From contig OX246739.1 of NCBI GenBank assembly GCA_945910005.1, positions 2,944,001-3,008,000 on the forward strand: a stretch of 64,000 bases of DNA. The letters run 5' to 3'. The translations under genes and the position numbers were made by a program. Position 1 is the first letter of the stretch, and every line of letters starts with the position of its first letter. Under the pieces are notes generated by a model. The model ran no database searches. It was given only the letters and a program-made list of their open reading frames with translations, and was not told where the DNA came from. The stretch comes from Isoperla grammatica (lineage: Eukaryota > Arthropoda > Insecta > Plecoptera > Perlodidae). Shown here piece by piece: positions 36,427-50,500 of this stretch.

Positions 36427-39400
36427 TTGCATTATGTTAACATTGCAATGTGCCCTGCAATCGCCTTAATTTCAATAAATAAATAAATTATGTTTCGTTA
36501 TTCGTCAACTGTGGAAATGTACCATGCTAATGTTTTTCCCTTATATACTATAAATAAGCAAATAATATGGTGCGGTGTGGAATGACTTCTAACAATCACT
36601 TACTAACTAATACACTCCTGTATAAAACAACATTTACATCTATATTGATCCAATAAGTTATGAATGTTGTCACCTGAGGCTGCCCCGTTTGCTGTTTGCC
36701 ATTATGAGACATCGAGTTTCGTTCTTTTGCGAAACATGTACAAACCTTACATGGTAATTAAGCACACACAGTTGTTAAGTAGTAAGAAACTATCAATAAG
36801 AATGTGACTAACATAACGAGTTTTAAGTGTTTAAAATCCACTGTTACGACTTCCGTTACTGGTGTATCATGATTTTAAAACGCACAAATACAAAATCCTT
36901 CAGTTGGAACTCGTAACAAAACATTTCGTTCCTGTTGCTCACACAGTCGATACAAAACATCTAATGCAGACGAGATTGATTGGAAGTCTAATTATTAGAA
37001 GCTTTACGAATATGTTTTGTATTATCACTTGTTTTGTGATAAAGCAATGCATTCTTGACATGAGGTTTAAATGCTATTCTATTGCATCGTTTATGCAAGG
37101 ACGCTCATCAAGATGACGAGCAATAAAAGCAAATGGAGGCTAACGAAACGGTCCTGCAAACTTCAATTGCCAATCCTCCTGTTTCTGACGAGGAAGTTAT
37201 TCGGCAGAAAGTCTTAGCGCGGGCACAGTTACGATGCTGTAGACGCGTAAAAGGATTCCAATTTTAGTGACAATTGTCATTGTTTAAGCTACGTTGCTCG
37301 TCAGAAATGTAATGCGGCTTAAAGTGAGATTAGTCAATCTTGAACAATAAGAACAAGATAAGATGTAGGGAGCTCTGGAAAATATAACAGCGTTTGCAAA
37401 TTTTACATTTCTAAAAGGATTTTTTTTATGTAACAAACTTTCCTATTTTCGTGAAAGAAAAATACGTTTACATAATGTTCAAACTTAAACTTTATAAGTT
37501 TTAAGTGTCGCCGTTAAAGAAATAAAGGCTCGAAAGACTCTAACTCACGCAAGCATGTATTTATTTGCTGACGGTGATATTTTAGAAGTTTAAAGGGCTA
37601 TGAACAAGTTATTTTCACAAATTTTCCTCAAATCTAATACACATTTACTTGTTTGGTTTAATTTAAAACGTGATGATTTGCTTCACAAACCCTAATTTTA
37701 GTACGCAAATCTGTCTAAATTCATTTAAACAAACTAATCGTTAATATTGTATAGCACTTCTTATTTTATAAAGTTGGTTTTCATGTGTGCCAACTTTATA
37801 AAACCTTACTGCTAGTCTGCTCCAGGATAGTTGATTAACAAAACTTAAATAAATATTTATTTTTTATAGCAGCGTTTATGCACCATCGTACGGTATTAAT
37901 GTATTCCTTGACTGTACAAAAATAATGAATTATGTTATATTCAGAAGAATATATATTTATAAAGTGTACTTTAAATATCAATGTTCTTCTCCTGTGTTTT
38001 GATTGAATCGTCTCCTGAGTTCCAGCCTAGCCTAGTCCAACAGCTGCACTTCCCTCGTAGATATGAAATAATACGAGACACGTAAAGTTAGACATTTGGA
38101 GAAGTGGCCGCTGCCCAGCTCGGTAGCTGGAAAGGTCATAAACTTTAAATAGTAATTTGACGGCCTGGGGTCAGCTGGTACTAGGGTGGAGGGGGAGGGG
38201 GAGGGGGGCGTAAATATATTATACGACGGATTTGGGGCCCTGCTTCTAGGTTCAATATTTGAGAAGTGAACTGGGTGTGGTATAGCAAAGCTTAATATAC
38301 GAAATAATTATGCTATATTATACAAAGTATATTAACACGTAATCAATTCACCGATATGAAACAAATGTGAGATTTTTTAGTGTTTCGATATTGTTATTGT
38401 TAGTGACTTTAGTGTGGGATCAATATTGTTATCATCAATTAACTGTTACGTAACAGATAGCGTTCTGTGTAGTTTTAAACAAATATTTAAGATATTTACC
38501 ACGTCCGCTAATACAGCAATGCGAAAAACATATAAATCTTTATGTTGTACCAACTACGCATTTTATTGTCACAACCTTAGGTTTCAATAGAGAACAATCT
38601 CCTTCCCATTTTACACTTCGCACAAACCGGAGGTTACGTTAAGGCCTATTTGCCCGGTAAGCGAGGTATCTCGATGTTTCTCAAATTTGTCATTATTTCC
38701 ATGTTTCTGTTTGATGACTCGCTCACTAGGAAGAGTGAAATTACGTTTAGTACACGGACTTATCAATACTTATGTTGCCCGAATTATGAAGTAGTAATTT
38801 TGTTCACAATAATTAGCATTTATTCATTTGCAATTTAGATGATCCATCTGTAAATACTTAGAATAAGAATGGTGTACGGAAATGTATGTGTTATCTGTTG
38901 ACACGGCAAAGGGTGTCTGGCATCAGATGAGATAATCCTTCTGATTAATGATTTACTTATTTTATAAAAATGAAAAAACGATTATTGTTGGGAGAATCTT
39001 CTTAGTAAGTAAAAGATAATTTGTATAAACTTGCTAAAATCCACTTAAAGGTTAACTACTTAACTAATCATCCTACTTACAGCTATTGTGGCAGTCGTTG
39101 ACCTAAGCTGAAAAATGTGTAGTATACCGTAGTTGGTAATTTTTATTTTTATCTCATCATACTATTATATTTACCTACTTGGCCAGCCAAATGCTCTGCA
39201 AATTTAAGATTATGTATTTATGCCCTAGAAACAAATTCTAAGATAATAATAAATACGAATACTAAGGACTAAGGAATATATAAAGACCCGTCCCATTAGA
39301 GCACGAGTTCTTGTAAGAATGTGTACGTGCGATGTTTCCACTCTAACATTGGGGGTTCGACGGAAGAAGCAGATTTATTTAATCATGAAGTAGAGCGACC

Positions 39401-40722
39401 GAGCGTCTACCGCGCTTCGTGAAGAATCGGAACTACGCGCAGCCCACATTAGTCAATACAGTGTTTTATACACAATTTCTGCGCTCCGCAATGCGTTGGA
39501 TTAGAGAGGGAGAAAGCATCGCTCTTCTTTTAGAAGATTACAAAGAGAATCACGTTTTGTCTTGGTATATATAGACTGTTTGTAACAACCTTATCTGCTG
39601 CAGTGGATCCTTTTAAACCCAATGTTTTATCTTTCAAGTAATTGTTTCTTTCTGTTTTTATACAACGCGTCTTATGTTATATTGCGTTTTATACGTTTCT
39701 TAAATAGATACATCGAAACTCGTGGCATCATCATTTTCAAAATCGTGATACATTTCAACGAATGTGTGCAAGACTCCCAGACTAACATATCAAAACCGTA
39801 CACACAATGCTGAAGTAACGTGAGGGATTTAGTATGAAGTCGGAACAAGTTCTGATTGCTATGCGATTTCTTTTTAGCAAATGGAGTTTATTCAATCTCT
39901 TGATGCTTTCTACTTGCAAAGTTATACTCACGTACCAAAGTGTAACCTAGTTCTCTTATCAAGCTCAACGTCTAGAGATATCTCCTGTCTGGTTTAGAAA
40001 TCATTGTCACGTTTGCTTTACCCACATTCTCTCTTCTATCCAACTATCCAATTTTGATAATGATTCTCGAAAGAAATCTAATTACGTTATTCGAATAATA
40101 TAACTGTCATTTTAACAAAGATTACCCATCAATTTAAGCTAACTCGCTAAAGAGAAACTAACTTCATTTTAATTGGTCTTGTAGTACAGTAAGAAGTTAA
40201 ACTCTAATTGTAAGTAATAGATAAATGTAACCAATTAGCTTCTTCACGTTCGTCTCAATTAACTCAATACAGTCTGGTCTGTAGAAGAATGTCTGTTGCC
40301 CCAGAGTTATGACGTGGATGCTATGTTAGATGGACAACAATAATGCTTCTGCACGGGATGATTAGTGGTTAAACTTGGTTAAACTAATACATTTCTCATT
40401 TGAGGATTATAGCGTCGTTCACTATTTATCTAGCCAGTGCAAGACTTTTCCAGAACTAATAACAAGGAGATAAACTTTAACTTCGAGCGTTTTGGTACAA
40501 AGACTTATACGTTCTATGGTGGGGTACGTATACTAGTACAGCGGGTTTATGGTCTGTATTGCCACTTAAACTTAAAAATACAACTTAAATTTTATCCACG
40601 TAAGAAGTAATAAAATACAATAAATCGTAAAGTTTGTCCATGGCCTGTGTACGTGTGCTAGTGGTGTAGAAAGACACCAAGGGTGCAATATTAATGGCGC
40701 GTTGTGCAAGCCGGGCACTTAC
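36427..40722. other. TMTC intron, no exon recognised
   Basis: AT-rich. A short (GGGGGA)n tract lies at about 38189-38208. No further motifs. Confidence 0.55.
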
Positions 40723-40795
40723 CGACATCAGGACTCTTGAAGCTCTTTGAGAGAAGTGGAGGGTCTCCTTATTCCACTTCATCTCCGACAAACTC
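40723..40795 (-). CDS. TMTC: TMTC loop exon (73 nt)
   Basis: A short minus-strand exon between CCTTTGCAG (ending 40796) and GTAAGT (starting 40722). Its first base completes the Arg codon from the 42033-42176 exon. The following 24 codons give SLSEMKWNKETLHFSQRASR and then VLMS, ending on a codon boundary. It is a polar loop that links the KETG membrane segment to the next helix. This loop is poorly conserved among TMTC paralogues, so the call rests on its position, exact phase fit, strong splice sites and the open frame rather than on a motif. If it were skipped, the phases of its neighbours (2 and 0) would not match, so it should be constitutive. Confidence 0.82.
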
Positions 40796-42032
40796 CTGCA
40801 AAGGAAACCACAAAACTTGATTCAATTGCAGTTCTTGATGGAAGAGTTTCTTAATCAAATTTCTTTTCACTCGAGTTTGAAACTTGTTCTTGTTTGGAAA
40901 AAGGGCACTTGTGATTTCTCTTTGATTGTACAATGTGATTTATACCTTCAGGATGGCAGCGTCCGTCCATCTTATTCAAAGAAGAAACGATTGCATTGCT
41001 TTCAACTTATTCACATTTCTAGAGTTTTTTTTAGTTACATTCCCTATTTTTATAAGTACATACAAAATGCAAAGTAAAAAATACTAGCCCAAATCAAAAG
41101 TAATAAATGTCTTAGAAAATACTGTGTATTTTGTAAGTAGTAAGTATTTTCCTTATTTTCTAATTAGGGTTCGATTATCGATACCCACGTTTACAAAATA
41201 CGTGTAAACTGATTTTCAAAGTCACAAATCAAACGCATTGAGACATTTTTTTAACCAATTACTGAATATTTGTGACCAAGCAATAAGTAACGTGATGTTT
41301 TATCGTACTTAATCTTAAATTCTGAAAGTACGCTCATGTATTATCTACACTATATTTTGCAAATAACGTTCACGCACGGATTTAAAAAACACAACAAACA
41401 CAAGAAAACATGCGCACGAACACTAATACGTTATTTACGGTTACTTGTATTAGCCATGAATACACTGCATACCAGTAGTGGTACATGTCATGGCATAATA
41501 AACAAACATCCAAAACTGTCCAAAAATACCAACGTAATATAAATTCATATTATCACCTATGAATTGTACATCCACACTTGTATTGAATCAACGAATCAAC
41601 ATATACTTTATTTATGATATTCACAACGGAATTAAATTATTTCTCAAAGGCTCTAACAGAAATTATTATTTAGAAAGTATTTATTTAACTGCTTACCGTT
41701 TATAACATTTTATTTTATTCACGTTTTAAAATTATGTGTATGCTATCCTGCCGAGGATCTTGCTAAAATTACCACTTTAATACTAATGTATTTTATTTTT
41801 TATCCTTTTCCGCTCTAAAACTGATTGACAAAGGAAGACAATAAATTAAACTATGCAAGGAAACTAAAGTCAAGAATAATTGGATATCGTAGTTAATTCC
41901 AAAGCTAAATTGATTCCATCTATGAAACACCCAAATAAATGTCAGTAGTATTTTCGAGTATGATAATTACAAATATAAGTTCATAAATATTCCTACGGAC
42001 TTGATAGTCTACAGGCCGAGTTTATATCTTAC
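40796..42032. other. TMTC intron (1.24 kb)
   Basis: Bounded by the GTAAGA donor at 42032 and the TTTGCAG acceptor at 40796 (minus strand). No repeats recognised. Confidence 0.85.
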
Positions 42033-42176
42033 CTCTTAATGCTCGGCCAAGATCGGTAAAGATCGTATCCGAGGTTGACTGCCATGACAGAGATGCCAGT
42101 TTCCTTGGCCAACATGGCAACACCGCCCAGCAAGACGCTGAGCCAAACACTAAGATGACTGGGACCTTCGCTACCG
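42033..42176 (-). CDS. TMTC: TMTC exon with AMLAKETG segment (144 nt)
   Basis: A minus-strand exon between a TCTTTACAG acceptor (ending 42177) and a GTAAGA donor (starting 42032). One base completes the Gly codon from the previous exon. The frame then reads a short polar stretch (GSEGPSHLS), a membrane helix (VWLSVLLGGVAMLAKETGIS), and VMAVNLGYDLYRSWPSIK plus a split Arg codon (AG|G). The (A/C)ML.KETGI segment followed by a (V/L)YDL-type end is characteristic of TMTC1-type proteins; other paralogues tend to have KEQG here. The Arg-rich end is a cytosolic or luminal loop. Phase 1 in and 2 out agree with both neighbouring exons. I am confident of the boundaries and family. Confidence 0.92.
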
Positions 42177-44971
42177 CTGTAAAGAGGAAGACACATTCGT
42201 TATTTACTTAAACGTTACTTTGTTTTATGCATTACGCAAAACGGGATAACGCAGGTTGTTGTTGCGAGGTATATATACCACAATCTTATGCGTTACTACC
42301 ATGCACTGAATTATACGTTAGCATTGGTCAATGTGTACATTGACGGTGCGCATGTTTTTGAATTCTATTTCTATTATTTGAATACACTTTTTTAACTTTA
42401 GGGGTACCAATACCACTAATACCACCGTAGTATCTTACTACGTAAAGTAATAATAATATTGATGCTGTTAATACCCAAAACATTTGTATTGTTTCTCTCC
42501 CCGTCTTTTTTTCGTTCCTTCTTCCTGAGGTGTAGAAACGCACAGTAACGGTTCAATACTTCAATATTCAAGTTGAATTGGCACTGAGTATACTACGACG
42601 TTATATTTGCCCGTGACTAGCTTTGAACACACACGAATTTTTGCATTAAAATCCAACGCAAGATAAATCTCTGTGTCCAATTCTCATATATACATTGATT
42701 TAAAAATAAAATCTGCTCCCTACATAAATGTTGCAATTCAGCAACCCCCCAATAATCCGGTCCGTATTTCAACTTCTAATCTCAACACTGGAAGCGCTTT
42801 AAGCCGCCTCCACGAAGACTGGAGTGAAAGAGATTTACAACAAGCGCTGAGGAATTATGTAAATCTACATACTTCTATACAGTAACCGTTGGTGTAACAA
42901 TATCCCGCCCTGCCCTGTGAAAGCGATTACGAGCCACCCTCTTCCCTCCTTAACGCTCATAAATATAAAAAAATGTGATAAAATGGACTGAAGGAGGCGT
43001 TTCACATCCACGTTGTCAATATGTTCTTTACTATTACTATCTTAAACATGAAAAAAACATGAGTGGTTCAAATATGAAGAATAATTCTCCAAACAGAAAG
43101 TGGGTTAGACGCTGAAACAGTCAACCCCTACATTGACGAGTCAGTGGTATGGGATACGACCGAAACGCTTTAATTTAAAACCGCTCATAATTACACTAAC
43201 CCCAATAATGTTATTACGTTATCTGTAAATTTGTGTGCAGAGATATGAGTTTTAAAGTTTTCGTTTGTTAAATAGTTGCATTGTGCCACTTTTGAATAGA
43301 GAGATAACTTTAATCTCTAAAACAATAAAAAAAACTGTAGCTTTATGGTCACATATATCTTCCAATATTTTTTTTGCATCAAAATTAATCCCAAACCACC
43401 TATTAGTAAGTTATTGTTAATAACCCATTAACAATGTATTGCTATGCTGATTGTAGATTAGTAACGTGCGCACTTCATTGTATGGGAGATGTGCATTCTA
43501 GAAAAATTGAGCACAGTTTATCCAGCGTCTCGTGCGCACTTCATTGTGTTGGAGATGCACATTCTAGTATTATTGAGCACAGTCTATCCAGCGTCTCGTC
43601 TGCATGGTGCACACGCCCAGCATGTTGAGCTAGCGAATTGTTATAGATATTAATCCCGATGTAATTCATACGGCAGCTTCCAGTCTTGCGGGGGGGGGGG
43701 GGGGGGGGCAGCCGTAATGGGCGCCTGGGTATTTCCACGTGTTAAGTGATGAAGTGCTTAGACGATAATGATGAAATTGAATATCTCTATTTTCATACAC
43801 TACCATTAACTTGATTCTCTAAACTAAATTAATCGGATTACGGTGCATCTAGGTAATTTATTCTATCCCGTTGAAGACGCCAAAAGTTAATAATCCCCTA
43901 CTCCACTTGAAAGTAGAGTAAGAGGTTTCCCGAGTCAACAAATTGTGACAGGAAGGGGTTCGCCTCAACTACGGAACACCGTTGCAAAATTTACAGACAC
44001 ATTACGTGAGAAATTGCAAAGTTGTAATTTTAGTTCTCAGACATTGGAAACTTGGTGTATTTCGTAACTCAATTTCCAATAAAGTTAACTGAGAATAAGC
44101 CCTGAAATGTTTAACTTAATTCCACAAAAAAAACGTACTTTTCCACTTTTAACTGATAACTTGATTAGTATTAACTTGGATGGAATAAGATTAATCGATG
44201 GTTAGTTTGACAAGGTTGAGCTTAAAGAGTTTGTCGTTGGGTAAGAAAGTGGGGGTGGATTTAGAGCAAGTTGAACTTTTCGGCTATTTGAATGGATCTT
44301 ATGCAGATAAACAAGTCGGTCGCGAAAGATTGATGACGCAGGCACAGCCAGAGAAACTTTTAAAATCTGTTTTGCAAATGTTTGTCACAGTCTTCTCGAC
44401 TTTACACACTTTGAAATGCATCGATGCGTATCTGAGACTTTGGAGTCTGGAAGAGCTTAATAGCTCGCGATCATGAAGATCACACTCAGATGACTCTGTG
44501 TCATTATTTCTTGGCGCGTTCAGCCAAGTCACTTTTAATTGGTACGTGAGATTAGAAGATCCATCATGTTTTCGTTGGCGCATCGTCAGTCTTGCACAAG
44601 AGCCCTCTTGAATGTGTTGTGTTCCGGAGAACATGGCACGTGATCAATGGGAGCAATTACAGATCGTAGATGCATGGCTTTCATTTGAATCGATGTGTTG
44701 TCAAAGTTTGAAACAAGAATGAAACAAGAGTTTGTAGAATCATGTTAATTCATGTACGAATAAAAAAAAAAAAATAACAGTGCAACGTACACTCAATAAT
44801 AGGAACTAAACTATAGGTATTAAGATAACTATCTTCACGAATAAGAAAGTAACTCAAATCCTTCGCATGTTAATTAATGGGAACTACATTAACTGAAAAC
44901 AGTATCCTAAAGAACAAGTGTAACTAAATTCTTCTCCCACTAAAATGCTTCCCATTATAACAGATACTCAC
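42177..44971. other. TMTC intron (2.8 kb)
   Basis: Bounded by the GTGAGT donor at 44971 and the TTTACAG acceptor at 42177 (minus strand). It contains a 66-bp duplication (43465-43596), a 19-nt G run (43690-43708) and an A run (44761-44774). Confidence 0.85.
43465..43596. repeat. 66-bp tandem duplication
   Basis: Two adjacent 66-nt units, both starting CGTGCGCACTTCATTGT and ending CAGCGTCT, about 85-90% identical by eye. 66 is a multiple of three, so a short open frame crosses it; no known motif. Confidence 0.9.
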
Positions 44972-45045
44972 CCATGATAGACGAGGAACGAGAGGAGGAA
45001 GAAGACGCAGGCGAGAACATCCGCTCTGCCAACTATGCCAGTCAC
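44972..45045 (-). CDS. TMTC: TMTC exon with GIVGRAD motif (74 nt)
   Basis: The first visible exon of the TMTC gene. On the minus strand a TTGTTTTAG acceptor ends at 45046 and a GTGAGT donor starts at 44971. The frame starts at a codon boundary and gives VTGIVGRADVLACVFFLLSF followed by LVYH and a split Gly codon (GG|C). In TMTC proteins a GVVGRAD or GIVGRAD segment directly follows the HPIHTEAV motif, and the next residues form a membrane helix. The hydrophobic run after GRAD fits that. The preceding exon should end in HTEAV; I could not find it between 45046 and 64000. The joint to the next exon restores Gly, which supports both splice sites. The assignment is firm although the exon is short. 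Confidence 0.88.
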
Positions 45046-47334
45046 CTAAAACAAGGAGAAACTATTTTCAAGCTCGGCCACTACACAGCCTAACAGGGGA
45101 TGGAACATAAACATGTGAACATGTTATACGGTTCGTTACTTATTGTTAACCGATATCAAATTTCCAGGAAAAAATAACCAATATTTTAGCAACAGAGTAA
45201 TCGTTACAAAACACAGTCGTTATGACGTCAAAGGGCTGGCAGGGCATTTTGAAAACGTGTTTCTCATTGCTAGATATTACAATACGTTTTTGACGGAACA
45301 CTGTTGATCTTTCTGAATAAGTTCTAATATTAAATTTAAAAAAATATATGAGTATTTGTGAATTTCACTTGTAAATCTAATCATTGTGATCAAGGGGAAG
45401 TTGTTTGAACGCATTGGTCCATATCGGTAGCTTGCGGCGAGAGCGATGCGACCGATATCACGTTTTAGCCAATCGCAGTCTGAGATAATCCAACATTGAG
45501 CGCAGTGCGCGACTTACTGAACAAATATTTACTGTTTCACGCTTGGAACGCTCGGCCGAGTTTTGTTGGTTCAAATGACAAAATACGCCTTAAAATCGAC
45601 TTGGATTTGATCTTAAATAAGTTATGCATTGCTTTCGTGCCAAAATAAAATTGCACGAATATTTAAAAATGAAATATAACAAACAATTTAGAAATAAAAA
45701 AAATCACACATAATGGTGACATAAGCCTGGGGCTGTGCGTCATCAGAGCCTTTACACGCAGGCTTATAAGTGATTGCGTCAGCACCATCGCTCCCGAATA
45801 ACGTCTTATTGGTTGATCGTATTAAACGTAATCTACCTCACACTTCGAACTGTTAGAAGGTTTCTTCTAAGCTTAAGATAGAACCACCGACATGATCTTG
45901 TTACGTATTACACACATATAACTAATGTAATTATAAAATAACGTAGCTTTAGGGCAGCATACAAATCAAGGAGTATTATTGCATTAATGCCACATAGCCA
46001 TTTTATCGTCATATTTTAAATTTTATTCTTTTGAGCACTAGAACAATGCTCATTAAATGTGTGATAAAATAAAGATTTATAAATCATATTCTTCCAGGGC
46101 TTCTCAAATATCTTAACACACTGCATAAACAACCAATCGAAACTAAGATTCTTGGAATTATTGAAGTCTAACATTGGAGCCAAAATCATTACAGGATCAC
46201 TGCAGTGGTATTATCTCTGAGTTTGGATGTGAAGGCCTAATAATTCTTTGTTTACTAAAAAAACTTGGTACTGGAATATGAAGACGTCCAATAAATGCAT
46301 ATTAGAAGAGAAGTATGACCAACCAAGAAATAAGTTTTGTGCGTTTTGCGGCCATCCAGTCATTATGTTCATATAAGCTGCTGCAACATTTGATGGATCA
46401 AAGGAATGTTATTAAAAAAGAACGCAGCTCTAGAGGTGCAAATATTTGTACGAACAAATCTCTCAAGTGTTATTGTAGCGAAGTAGCTCACACACTTTTC
46501 GGGAGAAGAGGATAACAATGACAAAAGATCCTGGCAAAAACAGCTCCCGCATCGGTCAGTGTCTGAACTGTTTGTCGCGTCGCAGCCGCTACGGGAAGTG
46601 AACATTAGCTACAAGAAAGGTGGAGTTGAGGCTTTTGTGAAGAATGCTACTACCACAATTAAAGTAAACATAAAAGTATGTAAACATCAGGTTAGCTGGT
46701 TTTCATAAAATGATTATTCATTGACTATGTACGAACTATAAATATTGAATTCCATGAAAATACTTCATTATTTCTTTACTGTAATCTTGGCATTCGTAAT
46801 GAGAAATTTGCGTAATTGTAAGTTGTATTTGAAATATTTTGTTGCGCAGAAGAACAAAGTAAAGCAGAAGTAAGAAACAGCAACAGAAATAAGCAAACTG
46901 ACATTATACATATTCTCTATGTGAACATACATTAGACTTTAAGTTTATTTATTTTTCTTTTAAAGTTCAACTATGTAAACAGTCCAAAACTACAACTTTA
47001 AAGTAAACTTTTACTGAGTAGACGTCACATAAAGCAAGATACCGGCTGTTGAAATCTCTGACAATTGAGTCTACATCTAGCTGTGTGCATAGTCTTAGAC
47101 GTAACGAGAAGCAGAATGGAATACATTTAAAATAGGGCGGGGTGGTATAGGTTACCGAAGGAGTAATGTAATTTTGTCAACGTCATCATGTAACTAGCGT
47201 AAGAGTGTTTTATGAAGACTTGAACACTAGTAGGAGACAATTACGCGAATGTAAAATTACGTCTATATTCACAGTAGAAGATTGGAATATGATAACGACG
47301 AGAAGAGGGGAGAAGAAATGTGTATTAGACAAGT
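45046..47334. other. No exon recognised; presumably upstream TMTC intron
   Basis: The polypyrimidine/AG acceptor of the first visible exon lies at its low end. A palindromic patch ATATCGGT...ACCGATAT is at 45421-45460. No HTEAV-coding exon found. Confidence 0.5.
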
Positions 47335-47578
47335 GTTAGCCAATTGTTCCACAATTGGTAGTAACGAGTCCGCCAAGGGGTGGCCAAATGGTCACCAAGT
47401 GAAGCCTCATATTCACCAAGTAGTCGTTTCTGTGGTACAATAGTACCTCTTGGTGACTATTTGGCTTTGATTTGGGACTATTTTTTCACGTTTTCGTCCG
47501 TACTGCGGACTCAAGGCTATACGCTTTGGCTAACAATTGGATACCACTTGGATACCTCTTAGCTACCACTTGGCTAAC
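47335..47578. repeat. Inverted-repeat, MITE-like element
   Basis: Ends are GTTAGCCAATTG at the left and, in reverse, GTTAGCCAAGTG at the right. Inside are further related blocks (CACTTGG, ACCAAGTG, GGTATCCAAGTGGTA) and a hairpin CCAATTGTTCCACAATTGG. Target duplication not evident. Confidence 0.55.
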
Positions 47579-50500
47579 AATAACTTCTACAACGTAATAG
47601 TAGAATATAATTGACAATTTTCCTCTTGAGGAAACTACCTTACCAACCAACGAACATACGTCATGGACTACATGTAACAAATTATTAGAATTATGCTGGG
47701 AGTTGTATTATATTGCTTTCATTCCCATTTGAAGTTGAGGTAATTGCGTATCTCGCATTTTGACGTGCATCACTTGGATAAGGTAACGTTGCAGTAGTCT
47801 TCCCTTTACAATTTATTCAGAAATAATAATCTTCAATGTGTAGGAAAACGCATTTAAAATGTATCGTTTTCTAAATAATATCCTACCCTTATGCAGCACA
47901 CGTATGAGATAGCTTCCCTCTCTTGAGGGATGAGTTGCCTGCAACACCCTCGAGCATACGTCAAAGAAACGGTATCATGAAACTCATTTCAACTGAATTA
48001 TTTCCACATATACGAGGCTTAGAGTCATCGCTTTACATGCGAAGTATTACTTAAAATAGATTCAATTAAATAGCCGACTTTATAAAATGAAGTTATAACA
48101 TTTACCAAACAAGTACGTTTCTGTTAATTTTAAATTGTTTTGTTCTTCCTCTTAGACAGTATTTGTGAACATAACACAGCTGGTTTAATTAAAGAGGAAG
48201 CGAAATGTCATAAACACATTATATTAGGAGCATATGAATCGGATACCTCGTAATATTATTTATGTTGGGTTTTACTGATATTGGGAATAACGATCACAAT
48301 CGTATTCACATAGAAAACGTACACCATATAGAAAATGTAGCAACGCAATAGTTTACGAGATGTGGACATGTTTCAAGTTATGTACTACAACTAACGACAG
48401 TCGACGGCTTTGACTCAATACGATATGCAGCCTATATGCTCGTTATATGTTAGAAATAAACAAACGCATAGAGTGGAACAAGACGCACGTGTCAGAATAT
48501 GAGTCTGGGCTGGAGGCGACACGTAACGCTCAATAAGCAAGAGAACTTTGAAGTTGTTATTCTTCCAGCTTGCTTACGTTCACAATCACACGTGTTGTGT
48601 TACTCAGTTTGTATCGCCAGGCAAATAAAACAATTTGCCATTTAGGTAACTTAGGAAGTGTTCATACATGAACAAAACGTGACATGAGAAAGATTATTTT
48701 CCCGAAGTCAGCTATTATAATGGTAAAATCTGTTGTGTGGTTGATTACGTTAATACAAACATCCAGGAGATTGTTTTTAATTAATATTTACTTGTTTGTT
48801 TGTGACGAAGACTGAAGTCTTAGTAGCTTTTTATTCGAAACATAGGAGTAAATCTAAAACTAGAACCTTAGCTATGCGTATTACGTATTCATGTTGCGGA
48901 CTGGATGGAGTTCTCCGCTGTAATGTAGACCCACTCTCCGCTGCACGAGTTTTATGTTTTCAGGATCTTATGCCTACTCGAGGTGTGGACGAACTGTCTA
49001 TTTGAGTTTTGGCCAGATCCGGTTTGTGTGATCCTACTAAATAAACCATCCGCGGCGCCGAGTGTAAGAGAAGTCTAAGTAAAGAACGGAATAGCTGGGA
49101 TTGACGCCGTCAATGTCTGTCTGTCTGTCTGTCTATCTGTACCGCGCAAAGTACCGCATACAGATTCGTAACCCGACGAAACTAACTTTGGATTTGACCA
49201 GATTGAAACTCACCCCAAAGGTAATATTTTATCACGGCCCACTTAAAAGTCTAGGTTATCTACAAACTATACCACAGGTACTTAATCACATTATCCCAGA
49301 ACCTTAATACGTCCCGGTATGATTTGATTACATTACTTATGGGTTATTCAGCTCAGTGGCCGTAGTTACGACCCTCGTATCCCGGCCGAGTAGAAAGTTT
49401 CGCTTTACTGATTACTAATATTGAGATATAGAGCCCTCCAAATTGCGATTTGATGAAAAAGATGTATGGTAAAAGCACAGACCTCTAATGAGATTATATG
49501 GTCACCTGACAGAATGAATAATGAAAATGGTATGACACAGAATTGAGCCCAATGAACACACACCACGCATATAAAAATCAATGTGGATGGAAAGTTTGCG
49601 GCACTAGAGAGAAATCATTTTCAATTCCGCGTCTAACTACATCTCGGCCATCTACAAAGAGGGGCGCAAAGTATCCTCGAGTGATATGGAAATTCAGTCG
49701 GGTGGTTTTCGTTCACCGTGATGAAAAGTGTAAATCTGGCGTTGGTCGAACACGAGCGGCCGGACGGTACCGTGATGGCCCAGCGTCCACGGGCATATTG
49801 ATGCGCCGCTTTCAACTACCCTAATATATGCAACCACTCGCGATGGGATGTGGCCGCACTCACATTCACTTTACAATGAGCTTTTTAGAAATATTTTAGA
49901 ATGGAGATCACACAAGTGTTCAGTTTTCCCCTTCAAAAATAATTGCATTTTTTCTATGGTGAATTGTTGTGTGCGAATGCTGAGGTGAAACTCAATTAAA
50001 TTTTTAATTTCGTAAATACATATAATTTACCCAACAAGCATAGGGTAATCTTGCTTATCAGAAAATAGCTGCGTTTTTTAAATTGCTAGTTATCTTTAGT
50101 TTAGTTTTTTATCTTTAGATATGGTAAAATAGGAAATTATTGGTATATTTTGTTAATTAGATAATCAAGTACTTTTATTTACGGTTGTTTAATTTTTGTT
50201 TTAATTTAGTATGTTCTTAGTTCCCTACTGCTATTGCTACTGTGAACATTGTTAGTTATTTGTTTATTATTATTCTGTCACACTTGTGGGGCAATGATGC
50301 CATTTATACTGTTCTTATTCATACTGAGCTGGGATTGTAACAGGAACTAAGATTTCTATATTTATAGGTAAGATGTAAAAGATGCAAGGAATTACATTTT
50401 GCACTATTATTTATCATGTTATAACTAACACATCATAAATATCCAGTTGTTACATTTACTAGCACAACATCGTGGAGAAAGTATGTAGCAAGCAGAACGC

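Larger units (their letters stand above)
7783..45045 (-). other. TMTC: TMTC-family gene, internal part spanning five exons
   Basis: Partial gene extent. TMTC proteins are multi-pass endoplasmic reticulum enzymes with C-terminal TPR repeats that add O-mannose to cadherin-type domains (established knowledge of the family). Five minus-strand exons join without a frame break: phase 0 start, then 2/1, 2/1, 0/0, 2/1, ending in phase 0. Total coding length is 585 nt. Motifs appear in family order: GIVGRAD, AMLAKETG, FSNQDNPAAF, WLLLCPTTLSHDWQMGS. By eye the protein mixes TMTC1-like features (QDNPA, KETG, DWQ.GS) and TMTC2-like features (LLCP.TLS), so I assign the TMTC1/2 type only. No start codon, HTEAV-coding exon or TPR exon was found in the window, so the gene runs off both ends. 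Intron lengths are about 2.8, 1.2, 5.9 and 26.8 kb. Confidence 0.9.
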
